The notes below the pieces were generated by a model. It was not told where the DNA came from, searched no databases, and saw only the letters and a program-made list of their open reading frames with translations. This document shows positions 27,900 through 37,098 of a DNA stretch of 64,000 nucleotides, in pieces. Every line of letters starts with the position of its first letter. The stretch's first letter is position 1. The stretch comes from RBG-16-34-14 sp963727535. Lineage in GTDB: Bacteria; Bacteroidota; Ignavibacteria; Ignavibacteriales; Ignavibacteriaceae. The stretch is from positions 992,001-1,056,000 of the forward strand of contig CAVSGR010000001.1 of the NCBI GenBank assembly GCA_963727535.1. Reading direction: 5' to 3'. A program made the translations under genes and the position numbers.

Positions 27900-28982
27900 C
27901 TAGTTACTTTTTGGAGATGTATTGGGCGAACCAACCATAACCGGCGAACCATCCCGTAATTTCTGAACACCTTCTGTAACAATTTGTTCTCCCGCCTTTA
28001 AACCATCATTTACAATAGTCTCATTACCAATTGTTCTTCCGACTTCAATTCTTCTTTGCGAGACTTTATTCCCATCAACTACAAAAACAAAATATTCTCC
28101 CATCTGCACTGTAACTGCTACGGCTGGAATTAGGATAGCATTTTTTTTATAATTTAAAACTCTCACATTACAAGTGAGTCCAGGTTTTAATAAATCATTA
28201 TTATTAGAGAATTCTAATCTTGCCGTTAATGTGCCCGTTGTAGGATCAACAGCACGATCCATAAATAATAAATGTCCGGGATAAGGATATATAGTTTGAT
28301 CCGGTAAAAGAAGTGTAAATGTAGAATCTTTACTATCAGATTTCTTATTAAGCAGACTAGTAAAGAGACCTATTTCTTTTTCATCGATTGAGAAATCAAC
28401 TACAATAGGATTGTTGGATGAAATAGTATTCATTAATGTTTGTCCGACTATTACAGCTGAACCTAATTTTACCTGCGAAATACCGATCGTTCCGTCGAAT
28501 GGAGCATAAATAACTGAATTACGATAATTAGTTTCCGCCATACTTAAATTACTTTCAGCCGATTTCATGTCTACTAAAGAGTGTTCTACAACTTGTGTAG
28601 CTATGGCGTTGTTCTTCGCAAGATCCTGGTATCTAGCATAATCCTGCTTTGCCCTTTCAAGATTTGCTTTTGCAGCATCATAAGCGGCTATATACTGCTG
28701 CTGATCAATTGCATATAATTTCATTCCCTTGGTAACATGCTGTCCATCTTTAAAATAGATATCGGTAAGATAACCTGATACCAAAGGTCTTAGTTCAACC
28801 TGGTTAAGAGCAATTACAGTTGCGGGATATTCAACATAGTAAGCAGCATTCCCCGATTTAACAGTGTGAGCAGAAACCTGGGCAGGAGGCATTTGCGGCA
28901 TTCCGCCATTATTCTTGCTGCATCCGGCAAGTAAAAAACCGCTTACAACGAACAAGCTTAATAAATAAATTTTATTTTTCAT
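27900..28982 (-). CDS. RND efflux adaptor (membrane fusion) lipoprotein
   Basis: Periplasmic adaptor linking the RND pump to the TolC-like channel. The start MKNKIYLL at 28982 is preferred over an upstream in-frame start because it begins a proper lipoprotein signal (VSGFLLAGC, cysteine near residue 20). A lipoyl/barrel-sandwich half (LRPLVSGYLTDIYFKDGQHVTKG), an alpha hairpin (about 90-155) and the second half (VIYAPFDGTIGISQVKLGSAV) follow, then beta-barrel and membrane-proximal domains. It resembles AcrA. The gene lies between the TolC and pump genes, 51 bases before the latter. Confidence 0.93.
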   Translation of the reverse strand: MKNKIYLLSLFVVSGFLLAGCSKNNGGMPQMPPAQVSAHTVKSGNAAYYVEYPATVIALNQVELRPLVSGYLTDIYFKDGQHVTKGMKLYAIDQQQYIAAYDAAKANLERAKQDYARYQDLAKNNAIATQVVEHSLVDMKSAESNLSMAETNYRNSVIYAPFDGTIGISQVKLGSAVIVGQTLMNTISSNNPIVVDFSIDEKEIGLFTSLLNKKSDSKDSTFTLLLPDQTIYPYPGHLLFMDRAVDPTTGTLTARLEFSNNNDLLKPGLTCNVRVLNYKKNAILIPAVAVTVQMGEYFVFVVDGNKVSQRRIEVGRTIGNETIVNDGLKAGEQIVTEGVQKLRDGSPVMVGSPNTSPKSN

Positions 28983-29040
28983 GTAGTTATAATTTGATAT
29001 ATATATTTCCATAACTTTCCTTTTAACTGCCCATAGCAAA

Positions 29041-30363
29041 TTAATATTTTAGAATGCCTAAAGCTTTTTCAAGGTCGAGCTTACTGCTTAGAACCTGGTA
29101 AAGTGCGCTTACATAATTTACTTCAGTTGTTCTTAAACCGGTCTCTGCAGTAATAACATCTAAATAAGTTTTAATTCCATTTTTATATTGAAGTTCAATT
29201 GTGTTATAAACCTTCTTTGCAAGATCAAGATTATCTTTCTGAATCTTATAATTATTGAGATTACTCTTATAAGTCGCCAAAGCCTGAACGTATTCTGTAT
29301 TAGCAGAATTCTTAAAAGATTGTATATCATATTCAGATCTTTTTAATTCCAATGAAGCTTGCTGAATTTCCTGAAACCTTTTGCCGCCTTCAAAAATAGG
29401 GAACGACAACTGCAAACCTATATAAGCCGTCGGATAATTTTGGTCATAGAGTTGAGAAAATTTGTCATTAAAAAAATTAAAGTTATAATTTCCAAAAGCC
29501 TTCAAAGACGGGATAAAGCTCCATTTGTTATAACTAAGGTTTGCCTCCTGTAAACTATGGGCTGTCTGCAAAATTTGGTACTCAATCCTATTTTCGTAAT
29601 TAATTATTTCAGTAGTATCCACAGAAATATCATTCTTCATCTGGATATGATCATAAACTAATTTCAATTCGGAATTTGCCGGATAACCCATAAGTTGCTT
29701 CAAATAAGCGTAACTTGTTTTTAATGCCTCTTCTACCCCTCGCTGCTCTGCCTTTGCATTATTAAAAGCAATAGTAGCTCTCATATAGTCTGTTTCGTCA
29801 ACCAAACCACTTTTAAATTGATAATAAGTATCCTTCTTACTTTGTTCTAATCTTGTAACATCATCACTTATTAATTCTAATTGGTCCTGTGATAAAAGTA
29901 CTGCATAAAAAGCTTTACTTACGTTTACAGCAAGACCTATCTTGTTACTTTCGGTAAGTTGTCCTGCTTGTTTTGAAACTTCAGCGGCAGTACTGCTTGC
30001 AAGCAAAACATCCCTGTTAAAAATAGTTTGGTTCACAGAGAATTGTGCACTGGACGTATTTATAACGCCGAATCTTACAATGTTACCCTGGATTACTGAA
30101 CTTTGAAGCTTGTAGTTATGCTGCAAATTATAAGTAAAATCAATTTGCGGGAACCAGTCAGCCAGTTTACTGTTTATCTCTTTGTTAGCAATTTCTTCAT
30201 CTAATAAAGATTGCTGAATCGATGGCTGATGTGTGAGAGCATATTGAATGCAATTTTCTAATGTTGCATTTTCTAATAATGAATCTTGGGTGGCATCGGA
30301 CTGAGCAAAAGCTGGAATTGCACTTATTAATAATAGAATAAAAAACAGCGGGCGTATTTTCAT
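29041..30363 (-). CDS. TolC-family outer-membrane efflux protein
   Basis: Outer-membrane channel of the tripartite pump. The ATG at 30363 starts a clear signal peptide (MKIRPLFFILLLISAIPAFAQ); 14 upstream in-frame codons are not needed. The body shows the duplicated TolC pattern of long amphipathic helices and short strands: LENCIQYALTHQPSIQQSLLD at the start, then ANLSYNKWSFIPSLKAFGNY and YPTAYIGLQLSFPIFEGGKRFQEIQQA in the second half. It is the first gene of the efflux operon and is 58 bases from the adaptor gene. Confidence 0.92.
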   Translation of the reverse strand: MKIRPLFFILLLISAIPAFAQSDATQDSLLENATLENCIQYALTHQPSIQQSLLDEEIANKEINSKLADWFPQIDFTYNLQHNYKLQSSVIQGNIVRFGVINTSSAQFSVNQTIFNRDVLLASSTAAEVSKQAGQLTESNKIGLAVNVSKAFYAVLLSQDQLELISDDVTRLEQSKKDTYYQFKSGLVDETDYMRATIAFNNAKAEQRGVEEALKTSYAYLKQLMGYPANSELKLVYDHIQMKNDISVDTTEIINYENRIEYQILQTAHSLQEANLSYNKWSFIPSLKAFGNYNFNFFNDKFSQLYDQNYPTAYIGLQLSFPIFEGGKRFQEIQQASLELKRSEYDIQSFKNSANTEYVQALATYKSNLNNYKIQKDNLDLAKKVYNTIELQYKNGIKTYLDVITAETGLRTTEVNYVSALYQVLSSKLDLEKALGILKY

Positions 30364-30507
30364 TTTAAAGCGATAATGTTTTTGTCGAAAAATTTCGCAA
30401 TTCATAATTATGTATAATTAAAGACGTTCTAAAAAAAACAAGGAATATGCTTAAATATATCAATGTATAATTATATTGGCAAACACATAAACTCCCCATA
30501 ACTTTCT

Positions 30508-31588
30508 TTACTTTTCTTTTGGTTTATCATCTTCAAGAGATGTATTGCCAGACATAGGCTGTTCGTGAGTTAGGCAGTGCAATGTTCCCAATCCCCAGAC
30601 AAGATCTACAGAATGAATTCCAATCACAGGTCGATCTGTTATTAGCTCAGATAAAATCCCTAATGCTTTTTTGTCATTAGGATCGTTGAAGGTTGGAACG
30701 AGAACTGCATAATTTGAAAAATAAAAATTGGCATAACTTGCAGGGAGTCTTTCTCCCTTAAAAACAACTCGGTGAAGGCATTGGCAATTCAATAACATTT
30801 AAGCGATGAACCATTCTCAAGTTTTGCATCCTGTAATCTTTCTCTATTTTCCTTTAAAGTTTTATAATTAGCATCATTTTTATTCTGACTCCCTGAACAA
30901 GTACAACTGTGTTCTTATTTACAAACCTGCAAAGATCGTCAACGTGGCCGTGAGTGTCATCCCCTGCTATTCCTTTGCCCAACCAGATAGTGTTTGTAAT
31001 TCCAAGATATTTATTGAAGACTTCTTCATAATCTTTTTTCGTAAATCCGAGATTCCTTACCTGGACTTTATCATCCATCAGGCATTCTTCGGTAGTTAGC
31101 AAAGTTCCATTCCCATTCGAATCAATGCTGCCGCCTTCAAGGATAACTTGTTTCCCTTTATGTTCCGCTATAATTCTTTTCAAATTAAATTTTTCAGAAA
31201 TGAATTTTGGAAGTTTTTCATCTTTCTTATAATTATTATACTTAGCCCAGCCGTTAAACTTAAAATTCACGCAAGAAATATTTCCGTTCTCATCTTTTAC
31301 AAAAGCAGGACCGGAATCTCTCCACCATCCGCGGTTGGTTTTTAGCTTATAGAACTCAATGTTTTCAAAATTTGCATCAACTGATTTTAAAATTCGTTCA
31401 GCTTTTTTCTGATGTTCCTTATCTTCGACTAAAATTCTTACTTTTTCTCCTCGCGAAATGTATCTTGCTATTTCTCCGTAAACCCATGGAATTGGAGAAA
31501 ATTTTCCAGGCCAATCCGTTTTATTATGCGGCCAGCCAATCCAGGTTGCTTCATGAAGTTCCCATTCTGGTAGAATTTCAAATTTCAA
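30508..31588 (-). pseudogene. aguA: agmatine deiminase, frame-broken and with an altered 5' end
   Basis: Converts agmatine to N-carbamoylputrescine. The readable parts are 31588-30854 (PEWELHEATWIGWPHNKTDWPGKF, RDSGPAFV, LEGGSIDSNGNGTLLTTEECL, GDDTHGHVDDLCRF) and 30798-30508 (GERLPASYANFYFSNYAVLVPTFNDPND, SVDLVWGLGTLHCLTHEQP with the catalytic cysteine). Between them the sense passes through three frames (SQNKNDANYKTLKENRERLQ, then VIELPMPSP), implying three single-base changes within about 120 bases. The only start is a TTG inside the flanking CAAATCTC repeat, immediately after an in-frame stop. The original start may therefore have been lost when the neighbouring cassette inserted. Confidence 0.85.
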
Positions 31589-31604
31589 ATCTCAAATCTC
31601 AAAT
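31576..31604. repeat. CAAATCTC repeat, arm at the 3' end of the four-helix-bundle gene
   Basis: Tandem seven-base units (TTTCAAA, TCTCAAA) covering the boundary between aguA and the four-helix-bundle gene. It supplies the TTG start and first residues (KFEI) of aguA and the last codons (TFEI) and stop of the upstream gene. It is in inverted orientation to the block at 32001-32033. Confidence 0.7.
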
Positions 31605-31993
31605 GTTGAAGGATCGTAGGACTCATAAGGTTCTTTTATAAACTTGGAACCTGATTTCATAGTAATTATAGATGATGCTATTATCTTTGAAATCTCATTA
31701 GCTTCATTTAGAAGTTCTTTAACTCCATTTTTGATATTTAAAGCATCTCTCATTAAACAGAGCCAATATTTAGTCTCATTACTTGATTTTAAGGATATTT
31801 CATAAAATTTAATAAAGTCCTTTTTTGAATGTGCTGCCCTGGCTTCAATCAAATTTGCACCAATTGAAGTAGCCGATCTGATTAATTGATCTGCTAAAGA
31901 AATATTAATTCTTTTTAATTCAATGGTGTTAATAAATTTTACAATTGAAACAGAAAACTTATAAACTCTATTTTTTAAATCTTTAGCATCCAT
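31592..31993 (-). CDS. four-helix-bundle protein (S23/IVP family)
   Basis: A 133-residue all-helical protein. The opening DLKNRVYKFSVSIVKFINTIE, the central ADQLIRSATSIGANLIEARAAHSKKDFIKFYEISLKSSNETKYWL and the closing EANEISKIIASSIITMK match the family encoded by 23S rRNA intervening sequences (IVP). That family is related to the Avd protein of diversity-generating retroelements. Its own function is unknown. Here it is a solitary gene bounded by inverted CAAATCTC repeats and placed between the two genes of the agmatine pathway. It looks like an inserted cassette. No reverse transcriptase or rRNA is nearby. Confidence 0.88.
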   Translation of the reverse strand: MDAKDLKNRVYKFSVSIVKFINTIELKRINISLADQLIRSATSIGANLIEARAAHSKKDFIKFYEISLKSSNETKYWLCLMRDALNIKNGVKELLNEANEISKIIASSIITMKSGSKFIKEPYESYDPSTFEI

Positions 31994-32000
31994 CCAAATT

Positions 32001-32033
32001 CAGATTTGAAATTTGAGATTTGAGTTTTGAGAT
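32001..32033. repeat. CAAATCTC repeat, arm at the 5' end of the four-helix-bundle gene
   Basis: Contains AGATTTGAAATTTGAGATTT and further TTTGAG units, the reverse-complement form of the block at 31576-31604. The two arms enclose the four-helix-bundle gene with only a few bases between repeat and gene at each end. Confidence 0.7.
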
Positions 32034-32040
32034 TCCAAAC

Positions 32041-32934
32041 TCACTTCAAAAATCTTTTTGATATATCCTGATAAGTGTCAATTCTTCTATCTCTCAGAAA
32101 CGGCCAATTACGACGTATGTATTCAATTCTATTCAAATCAACTTCCGCAATAATAATTTCTTCCTTATCAACTGAAGCTTGGGCAATGACTACTCCCTGT
32201 GGATCGGCAACAAAAGATGATCCCCAAAACTGAATTCCTACCGATTTAGAGTTTTCCTTTTCCAATCCTACCCTGTTAACTGCTGCAACATAAACACCAT
32301 TTGCAATAGCATGACTTCTTTGAATTGTCTGCCATGATTCGAATTGTGCTTTGCCATGTTCTTTCTTTTCGTGAGGATGCCAGCCAATGGCTGTTGGATA
32401 AAAAAGAATTGCTGCCCCTTGCAGAGCTGTTAATCTTGCACCCTCGGGATACCATTGATCCCAGCAAATTAAAGTTCCTATATCACCGTATTCAGTTTTA
32501 AAGGATTTATAACCAAGATCACCGGGCGTAAAATAAAATTTTTCATAATAAGAAGGATCATCAGGGATGTGCATCTTACGATAGACGCCAGCAATTTTTC
32601 CTTTTGTATCGATAACAGCAAGGGAATTATGATAAACTCCAAGTGCCCTCTTCTCAAAAACCGGAACGATAACGACAACCTTTTTCTTTTTTGCGATTTC
32701 CGAAATAGCTTCAGTCGATGGGCCAGGAATCGTTTCAGCTAGATTAAAATAATCTATATTTTCACTCTGGCAAAAATACTGAGAGCGGAAAAGCTCCGGA
32801 AGGCAAATTACCTCTGCCCCTTTTTTTGCAGCTTTGGAAATCCAATCAATTGCTTTCTGCAGATTCTTATCTGTGTTTTTGTTTAAGGCAATCTGGATTA
32901 ATCCAATTTTAAACTTCTTATTTTTCTTCTTCAT
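32041..32934 (-). CDS. aguB: N-carbamoylputrescine amidase
   Basis: Nitrilase-superfamily enzyme that hydrolyses N-carbamoylputrescine to putrescine, CO2 and ammonia, the step after AguA. The Glu-Lys-Cys triad is visible: ICLPELFRSQYF (Glu), VYRKMHIPDDP (Lys) and GTLICWDQWYPEGAR (Cys). The HPHEKKEHGKAQFESWQTIQRSHAIANGVYVAAVNRVG block is specific to this subfamily. The 297 residues are full length. aguA would be expected next door, but a four-helix-bundle gene and repeats separate the pair. Confidence 0.94.
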   Translation of the reverse strand: MKKKNKKFKIGLIQIALNKNTDKNLQKAIDWISKAAKKGAEVICLPELFRSQYFCQSENIDYFNLAETIPGPSTEAISEIAKKKKVVVIVPVFEKRALGVYHNSLAVIDTKGKIAGVYRKMHIPDDPSYYEKFYFTPGDLGYKSFKTEYGDIGTLICWDQWYPEGARLTALQGAAILFYPTAIGWHPHEKKEHGKAQFESWQTIQRSHAIANGVYVAAVNRVGLEKENSKSVGIQFWGSSFVADPQGVVIAQASVDKEEIIIAEVDLNRIEYIRRNWPFLRDRRIDTYQDISKRFLK

Positions 32935-32940
32935 AATTAT

Positions 32941-34284
32941 TTAATTGTAACCATAAGTTGAAATAAGCATGCCAGTTGAATCATATTCTTTTGATCTTTG
33001 AATTTTTCCATTTTTATAAAATTCTTCTTTACTAAGTTTGCCATTCTTAAAGTACGATCTTGACCAATCTTCCAATTCACCATAGACGTAGTTTTGTTCT
33101 TCTTTAACAACACCATTAATATAATATTCTTTTCGTTTACCATTAAGCTTGCCACCATCATAATTCTCTTCAGACTTTAGTAAACCTATATCATAGTAGG
33201 TCTGGAATTGCCCCTGGATAGTATCATTTAAATAATAACACAAAGACTTAACAATTCCATTTTCAAAGTAGGTTAAAGCAATTCCATTCTTCTTATTATC
33301 TTCATAATTTATTTCGGAAGCAATTTTTCCGTTCTCATCATAGTTCCTGGTCATTCCATATTGTACATTGTTAATAAAATCCATTGAGGACTTAACAATT
33401 CCACTTTCATAATAAGTATAAGATCTTCCCTGCAAAGTATCGTTAGTATAAAACCATTCTTCCATCAGGTAGCCACTGGGATAATAAATTTTTGTTGAGT
33501 TTTCTCTTATACCGTTCTTAACAAAAATTTCATCCTTGAGAGAACCGTTATTATAATAATCTTTATCAGTTCTTTCTTCAGATTCTAGTTTTCCGGTTAC
33601 ATCATATCTTTCGCGATGAACTAATTCACCGCCGACATAATTGTCTTTTACTCTTATAGTTCCACCAGTGTCATATACTTTTACTTCGCCTTCAAGTTTG
33701 TCATCGAGATAATAAGCTTCAAGAGCTACTCCGCCGCTTTCGTTAAAAACACGTGTAACTCCCTGCATTTTTCCATTGAAAAATCTTCTTTCTACTTCCA
33801 CTCCTCCCGATTTGTAATAAGTTTTCGATATCCCCTGGAGAACGCCGTTATCAAAAAGCCATTCTCCCTGTAGTTCACCTGTTTTATAGTAGGTATAAGT
33901 TATACCATCGAGAACACCGTGGTAATAATTTTGCTCGGCCCAAAGTTCGCCGCTTTCATAATACCATTTAGAAGTCCCTTCTTTTTCTCCCTTACTGTAA
34001 TTCCATTCGATACTTTTTATTCCATCTTCAAAATACCAGGTAGAAATACCATCTTCCTTCCCCATAAAATATCTCCACTCTTTCCACAAATGACCATTGG
34101 GATAATATTCTTTATATATTCCGTGCAGCACTCCATTCCAGTAATCACCTTCAGTTTTCAATTCACCATTTGGGTAATATGTTTTCTTAGTCTGCACTGC
34201 AGATGTCGAATCCTGCGAATAAGAAATAAATGAAATGAAAAAAATGGCAAGTAAAATGAATATTGTTTTAGAAAATCTGAGCAT
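32941..34284 (-). CDS. exported MORN-repeat (YwqK-like) protein
   Basis: A 447-residue protein with a signal peptide (residues 1-23) and then about 17 copies of a roughly 23-residue repeat of the form YY.NG.LK.E..Y.NG..(H/Q)G. These are MORN_2 repeats, annotated in databases as 'YwqK family antitoxin'. No toxin gene adjoins it, and the signal peptide suggests an extracytoplasmic location, so the antitoxin label should not be taken literally. Neighbouring genes give no functional clue. It ends six bases before aguB. Confidence 0.8.
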   Translation of the reverse strand: MLRFSKTIFILLAIFFISFISYSQDSTSAVQTKKTYYPNGELKTEGDYWNGVLHGIYKEYYPNGHLWKEWRYFMGKEDGISTWYFEDGIKSIEWNYSKGEKEGTSKWYYESGELWAEQNYYHGVLDGITYTYYKTGELQGEWLFDNGVLQGISKTYYKSGGVEVERRFFNGKMQGVTRVFNESGGVALEAYYLDDKLEGEVKVYDTGGTIRVKDNYVGGELVHRERYDVTGKLESEERTDKDYYNNGSLKDEIFVKNGIRENSTKIYYPSGYLMEEWFYTNDTLQGRSYTYYESGIVKSSMDFINNVQYGMTRNYDENGKIASEINYEDNKKNGIALTYFENGIVKSLCYYLNDTIQGQFQTYYDIGLLKSEENYDGGKLNGKRKEYYINGVVKEEQNYVYGELEDWSRSYFKNGKLSKEEFYKNGKIQRSKEYDSTGMLISTYGYN

Positions 34285-34381
34285 TAATTCAGTCTGTCTA
34301 TGCTAAAAATTATTTACTACAAATTTAAGATTAAATAAAGCCAAGATAAAAGCATTAATGTTTACATGAAAAGATTTGAAA

Positions 34382-35452
34382 CTATGCAAGCCTGAATCCT
34401 GATTTAACCAAAAGCTCTTTGGCTTTTTCAGCATTCGAATTTGTCTCGAAAGAAATTCTGAAAGTTCCGCCTGTACCTTCTCTTATTTTAAGCAGTTCGA
34501 TATCCTTAATGTTGATTGAGTTTTTGAAAAGAAGCTCAGTCATAATGTACAGGCTTCCAGGTTTATCTTCTGTATAGATAAAAACATCATAGATTGGATT
34601 AAGGAAGCCTTTAATGTTTGATGGGACAGTTTCTCTTTTCTTTTTTGATGATTTAAATTCTTCTTTTAGAAAATCAATATCACCTTTATTTACCGAATCC
34701 TTAATTGATTCAAGCCGTAAAATTAAATCCTCGATTGATGAAACAATTTCATTTTTGTTGTAGCGGAATATCGGTTCCCATATTTCAAATCCGCTCGAAG
34801 CAACTCTTGTCATGTCTCTGAAACCACCGGCTGCAAAATCAAGATAATTAATCTTTTCATTTTCTTTCAAAGAATTAACAAGACTTACAGCAAGCACCTG
34901 GGGAAGATGGCTGACATAAGCAATCACTTTGTCGTGAAGATAAGGGTCTATAAATCTTATCCTGCAGCCAAGGAGTTTTATTAAATCTGTGAACTGGTCA
35001 ACATTGGGAAAGTTGTTTCCTTTTTCAGATAATAGATATAATGAATTTTCAAAAAGTAAAGGATCGGAATTCTCAATGCCTCCCTTTTCTTTTCCGGTCA
35101 TCGGATGACCACCGACATAAAATCCTTCGCTTTTTATCTTTTTCCATTCATCTTCAAAAATTCCCTTTACACCGCATACATCTGAGAGTATTGTTCCCTT
35201 TTTAAGCTTCGGTGATAATTTTCTGAAATACTCGAGTGATAAATCTGTAGGAAGACAAAGAAAGATTACTTCTGAATCAAGACTTTCTTCGGGAGAATTA
35301 ATTTTAGCGTCTATTATTTTTTGTTTAAAAGCTTCTTCAAGAACCGGCTCTTTATCGAATCCTATTATTTCAAATTCTTTCCCCGAGTTTTTTAGTGCCT
35401 TTGCTAAGGAACCGCCAATTAATCCAAGACCAAGAATTGAGATTTTGTGCAT
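34382..35452 (-). CDS. tyrA: prephenate dehydrogenase with C-terminal ACT domain
   Basis: NAD-dependent oxidative decarboxylation of prephenate to 4-hydroxyphenylpyruvate in tyrosine synthesis. The Rossmann motif is ILGLGLIGGSLAKAL. GGHPMTGKEKGGIENSDPLLFENSLYLL carries the conserved substrate-binding histidine and the flexible loop, and HLPQVLAVSL is the helical-domain motif. Residues about 285-356 form an ACT domain (FIYTEDKPGSLYIMTELL), so feedback control by an amino acid is likely. It is close to aroF on the same strand with one small gene between them. Confidence 0.92.
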   Translation of the reverse strand: MHKISILGLGLIGGSLAKALKNSGKEFEIIGFDKEPVLEEAFKQKIIDAKINSPEESLDSEVIFLCLPTDLSLEYFRKLSPKLKKGTILSDVCGVKGIFEDEWKKIKSEGFYVGGHPMTGKEKGGIENSDPLLFENSLYLLSEKGNNFPNVDQFTDLIKLLGCRIRFIDPYLHDKVIAYVSHLPQVLAVSLVNSLKENEKINYLDFAAGGFRDMTRVASSGFEIWEPIFRYNKNEIVSSIEDLILRLESIKDSVNKGDIDFLKEEFKSSKKKRETVPSNIKGFLNPIYDVFIYTEDKPGSLYIMTELLFKNSINIKDIELLKIREGTGGTFRISFETNSNAEKAKELLVKSGFRLA

Positions 35453-35574
35453 GTTGAAAACTTAACAGAAAAATTTATTCAGATAAGGAAATTTAAAAAG
35501 ACAATAAGATAGTTACTAATTAAAGAAGAATTTAAATGAAGTCACGTTCCTATCTTCAGGAAAGGTCTAAAAGA

Positions 35575-36027
35575 TTATTTCGGTGGAGGAGTTGTGTTCC
35601 CACCATCTAAGGCGACTTTCCAGGTTCCGTCATTTTGTAATTTCCACACAGTAAAATAATTACCGTAGTAAGTAGTATCTTTTAATTCAAATTTCCAGTT
35701 TCCCCAAGTATATCCTAGTTCTCCTGATTTTGCAACTTCGGCTTTAATTGGTTCCCATGTTAACGTTGTGGGTCCAGTTTTATCTTTATATAGTTCTTCA
35801 AAAACTTTTTTACCTATTACAGGATAACTGCCATCATTGAACTTAACAATATCATCATCAGCATAATGTAGAATTGCTTTAAAGAATCCTTCCTTCACTG
35901 CCAGATCTGACATTGCTTCGTCAGTACTAATTATTACTTTCTCTAATTGTTTAGAATCGGGATTTTGATTACAGGAAGTGAACACAAAAATAATTACTGA
36001 ACAAATAGCTGAAAGAAATTTTATCAT
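35575..36027 (-). CDS. DUF4440/NTF2-like lipoprotein
   Basis: A 150-residue predicted lipoprotein (IIFVFTSCNQ, cysteine near residue 19) with an NTF2-like fold resembling DUF4440. Features include SDLAVKEGFFKAILHYADDDIVKFNDGSYPVIGKKVFEELY, then WEPIKAEVAKSGELGYTWGNWKFE and GNYFTVWKLQNDGTWKVALDGG. Family members are often ligand-binding or enzymatic, but nothing here shows which. It sits between tyrA and aroF and is probably unrelated to aromatic synthesis. Confidence 0.75.
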   Translation of the reverse strand: MIKFLSAICSVIIFVFTSCNQNPDSKQLEKVIISTDEAMSDLAVKEGFFKAILHYADDDIVKFNDGSYPVIGKKVFEELYKDKTGPTTLTWEPIKAEVAKSGELGYTWGNWKFELKDTTYYGNYFTVWKLQNDGTWKVALDGGNTTPPPK

Positions 36028-36061
36028 GAAAGAAACTCTTTTATTTAAGAATAAGTTTGTG

Positions 36062-37078
36062 TTAAACTATACTTCTTCCAATAACTTCAGCTATCGCTTT
36101 AACTTGTTTCATTAAATCTACAAACTGGTCAGGAAGAAGCGCTTGTGGTCCATCAGATAAAGCACTATCAGGATCGTGATGAACTTCCACCATAATTCCA
36201 TCAGCGCCTGCAGCAACCGCAGCTCTCGCCATTGGTATAACTTTATCGCGTAGCCCGGTAGCGTGTGAAGGATCAGCAATCACAGGAAGATGACTTCTTT
36301 TATGAACAACCGGAATTGCTGAAATATCAAAAGTGTTTCGGGTATAAGTTTCAAATGTTCTTATCCCGCGTTCACAAAGCATCACATTCATGTTCCCGTT
36401 TGCCAAAATATATTCTGCGGACATGAGTAAGTCATCGATCGTTGCCGAAAGACCTCTCTTCAGCATTATGGGTTTGGTTGTTTTTCCCAGATCACGTAGC
36501 AAGGAAAAATTTTGCATGTTCCTCGCACCGACCTGGAAGATATCTGTATATTTTTCTATAAGATCGATCTGGCTGCTTTCCATAACTTCAGTAATAACTA
36601 CAAGTCCGAATGCATCTCCTGCCTTGCGTAAAAGTTTTAACCCTTCTTCTCCTAAACCCTGGAAAGAGTAAGGAGAAGTACGTGGTTTAAATGCACCACC
36701 TCTTAAAATTTTAGCACCTGCTTTGGCAACTACTTCGGCAATAGTGAAAATCTGTTTTTCACTCTCAACAGAACATGGTCCTGCCATAATAATAACATCG
36801 TTCCCACCGACTTCCACGTCACCTATTTTTATCTTCGTATCTTCTTTCTTAAAAGTTCTGCTGGCAAGCTTAAAAGGTTCGGTAATCCTGTAAACTTCTG
36901 CAACGCCTTCAAGAACCTGTACTTTGCGTGTATCAAAATCAGGTTTAACACCAATTGCTCCCAGTACTATCTGTTCTACTCCAGTTGATTTGTGAACTGC
37001 AAACCCGAATTCCTCAAGATGTTTTATAACTCCTTCAAGTTGTTTCTCTTTAATATTTTTTTCCAGGACTACTACCAC
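36062..37078 (-). CDS. aroF: 3-deoxy-7-phosphoheptulonate (DAHP) synthase
   Basis: First enzyme of the shikimate pathway, condensing phosphoenolpyruvate and erythrose 4-phosphate. Residues 1-70 form the regulatory ferredoxin-like domain (MVVVLEKNIKEKQLEGVIKH). The TIM barrel has MAGPCSVESEKQIF, GGAFKPRTSPYSFQGLGEEGLKLL, QVGARNMQNFSLL, KPIMLKRGLSATIDDLL and DPSHATGLRD with metal ligands. The 338-residue length fits the Thermotoga/Bacillus AroA(beta)-type. The start is a GTG with GGAG six bases upstream. Confidence 0.94.
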   Translation of the reverse strand: MVVVLEKNIKEKQLEGVIKHLEEFGFAVHKSTGVEQIVLGAIGVKPDFDTRKVQVLEGVAEVYRITEPFKLASRTFKKEDTKIKIGDVEVGGNDVIIMAGPCSVESEKQIFTIAEVVAKAGAKILRGGAFKPRTSPYSFQGLGEEGLKLLRKAGDAFGLVVITEVMESSQIDLIEKYTDIFQVGARNMQNFSLLRDLGKTTKPIMLKRGLSATIDDLLMSAEYILANGNMNVMLCERGIRTFETYTRNTFDISAIPVVHKRSHLPVIADPSHATGLRDKVIPMARAAVAAGADGIMVEVHHDPDSALSDGPQALLPDQFVDLMKQVKAIAEVIGRSIV

Positions 37079-37098
37079 TTTTTTCTCCGTAAGAATAA

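Noticed and set aside
31592..31993. A diversity-generating retroelement because of the Avd-like fold
   Set aside because: No reverse transcriptase, template repeat or variable repeat was seen nearby.
32941..34284. Toxin-antitoxin system from the YwqK-like repeats
   Set aside because: No toxin-like gene adjoins, and the protein has a signal peptide; the antitoxin label comes only from database naming.
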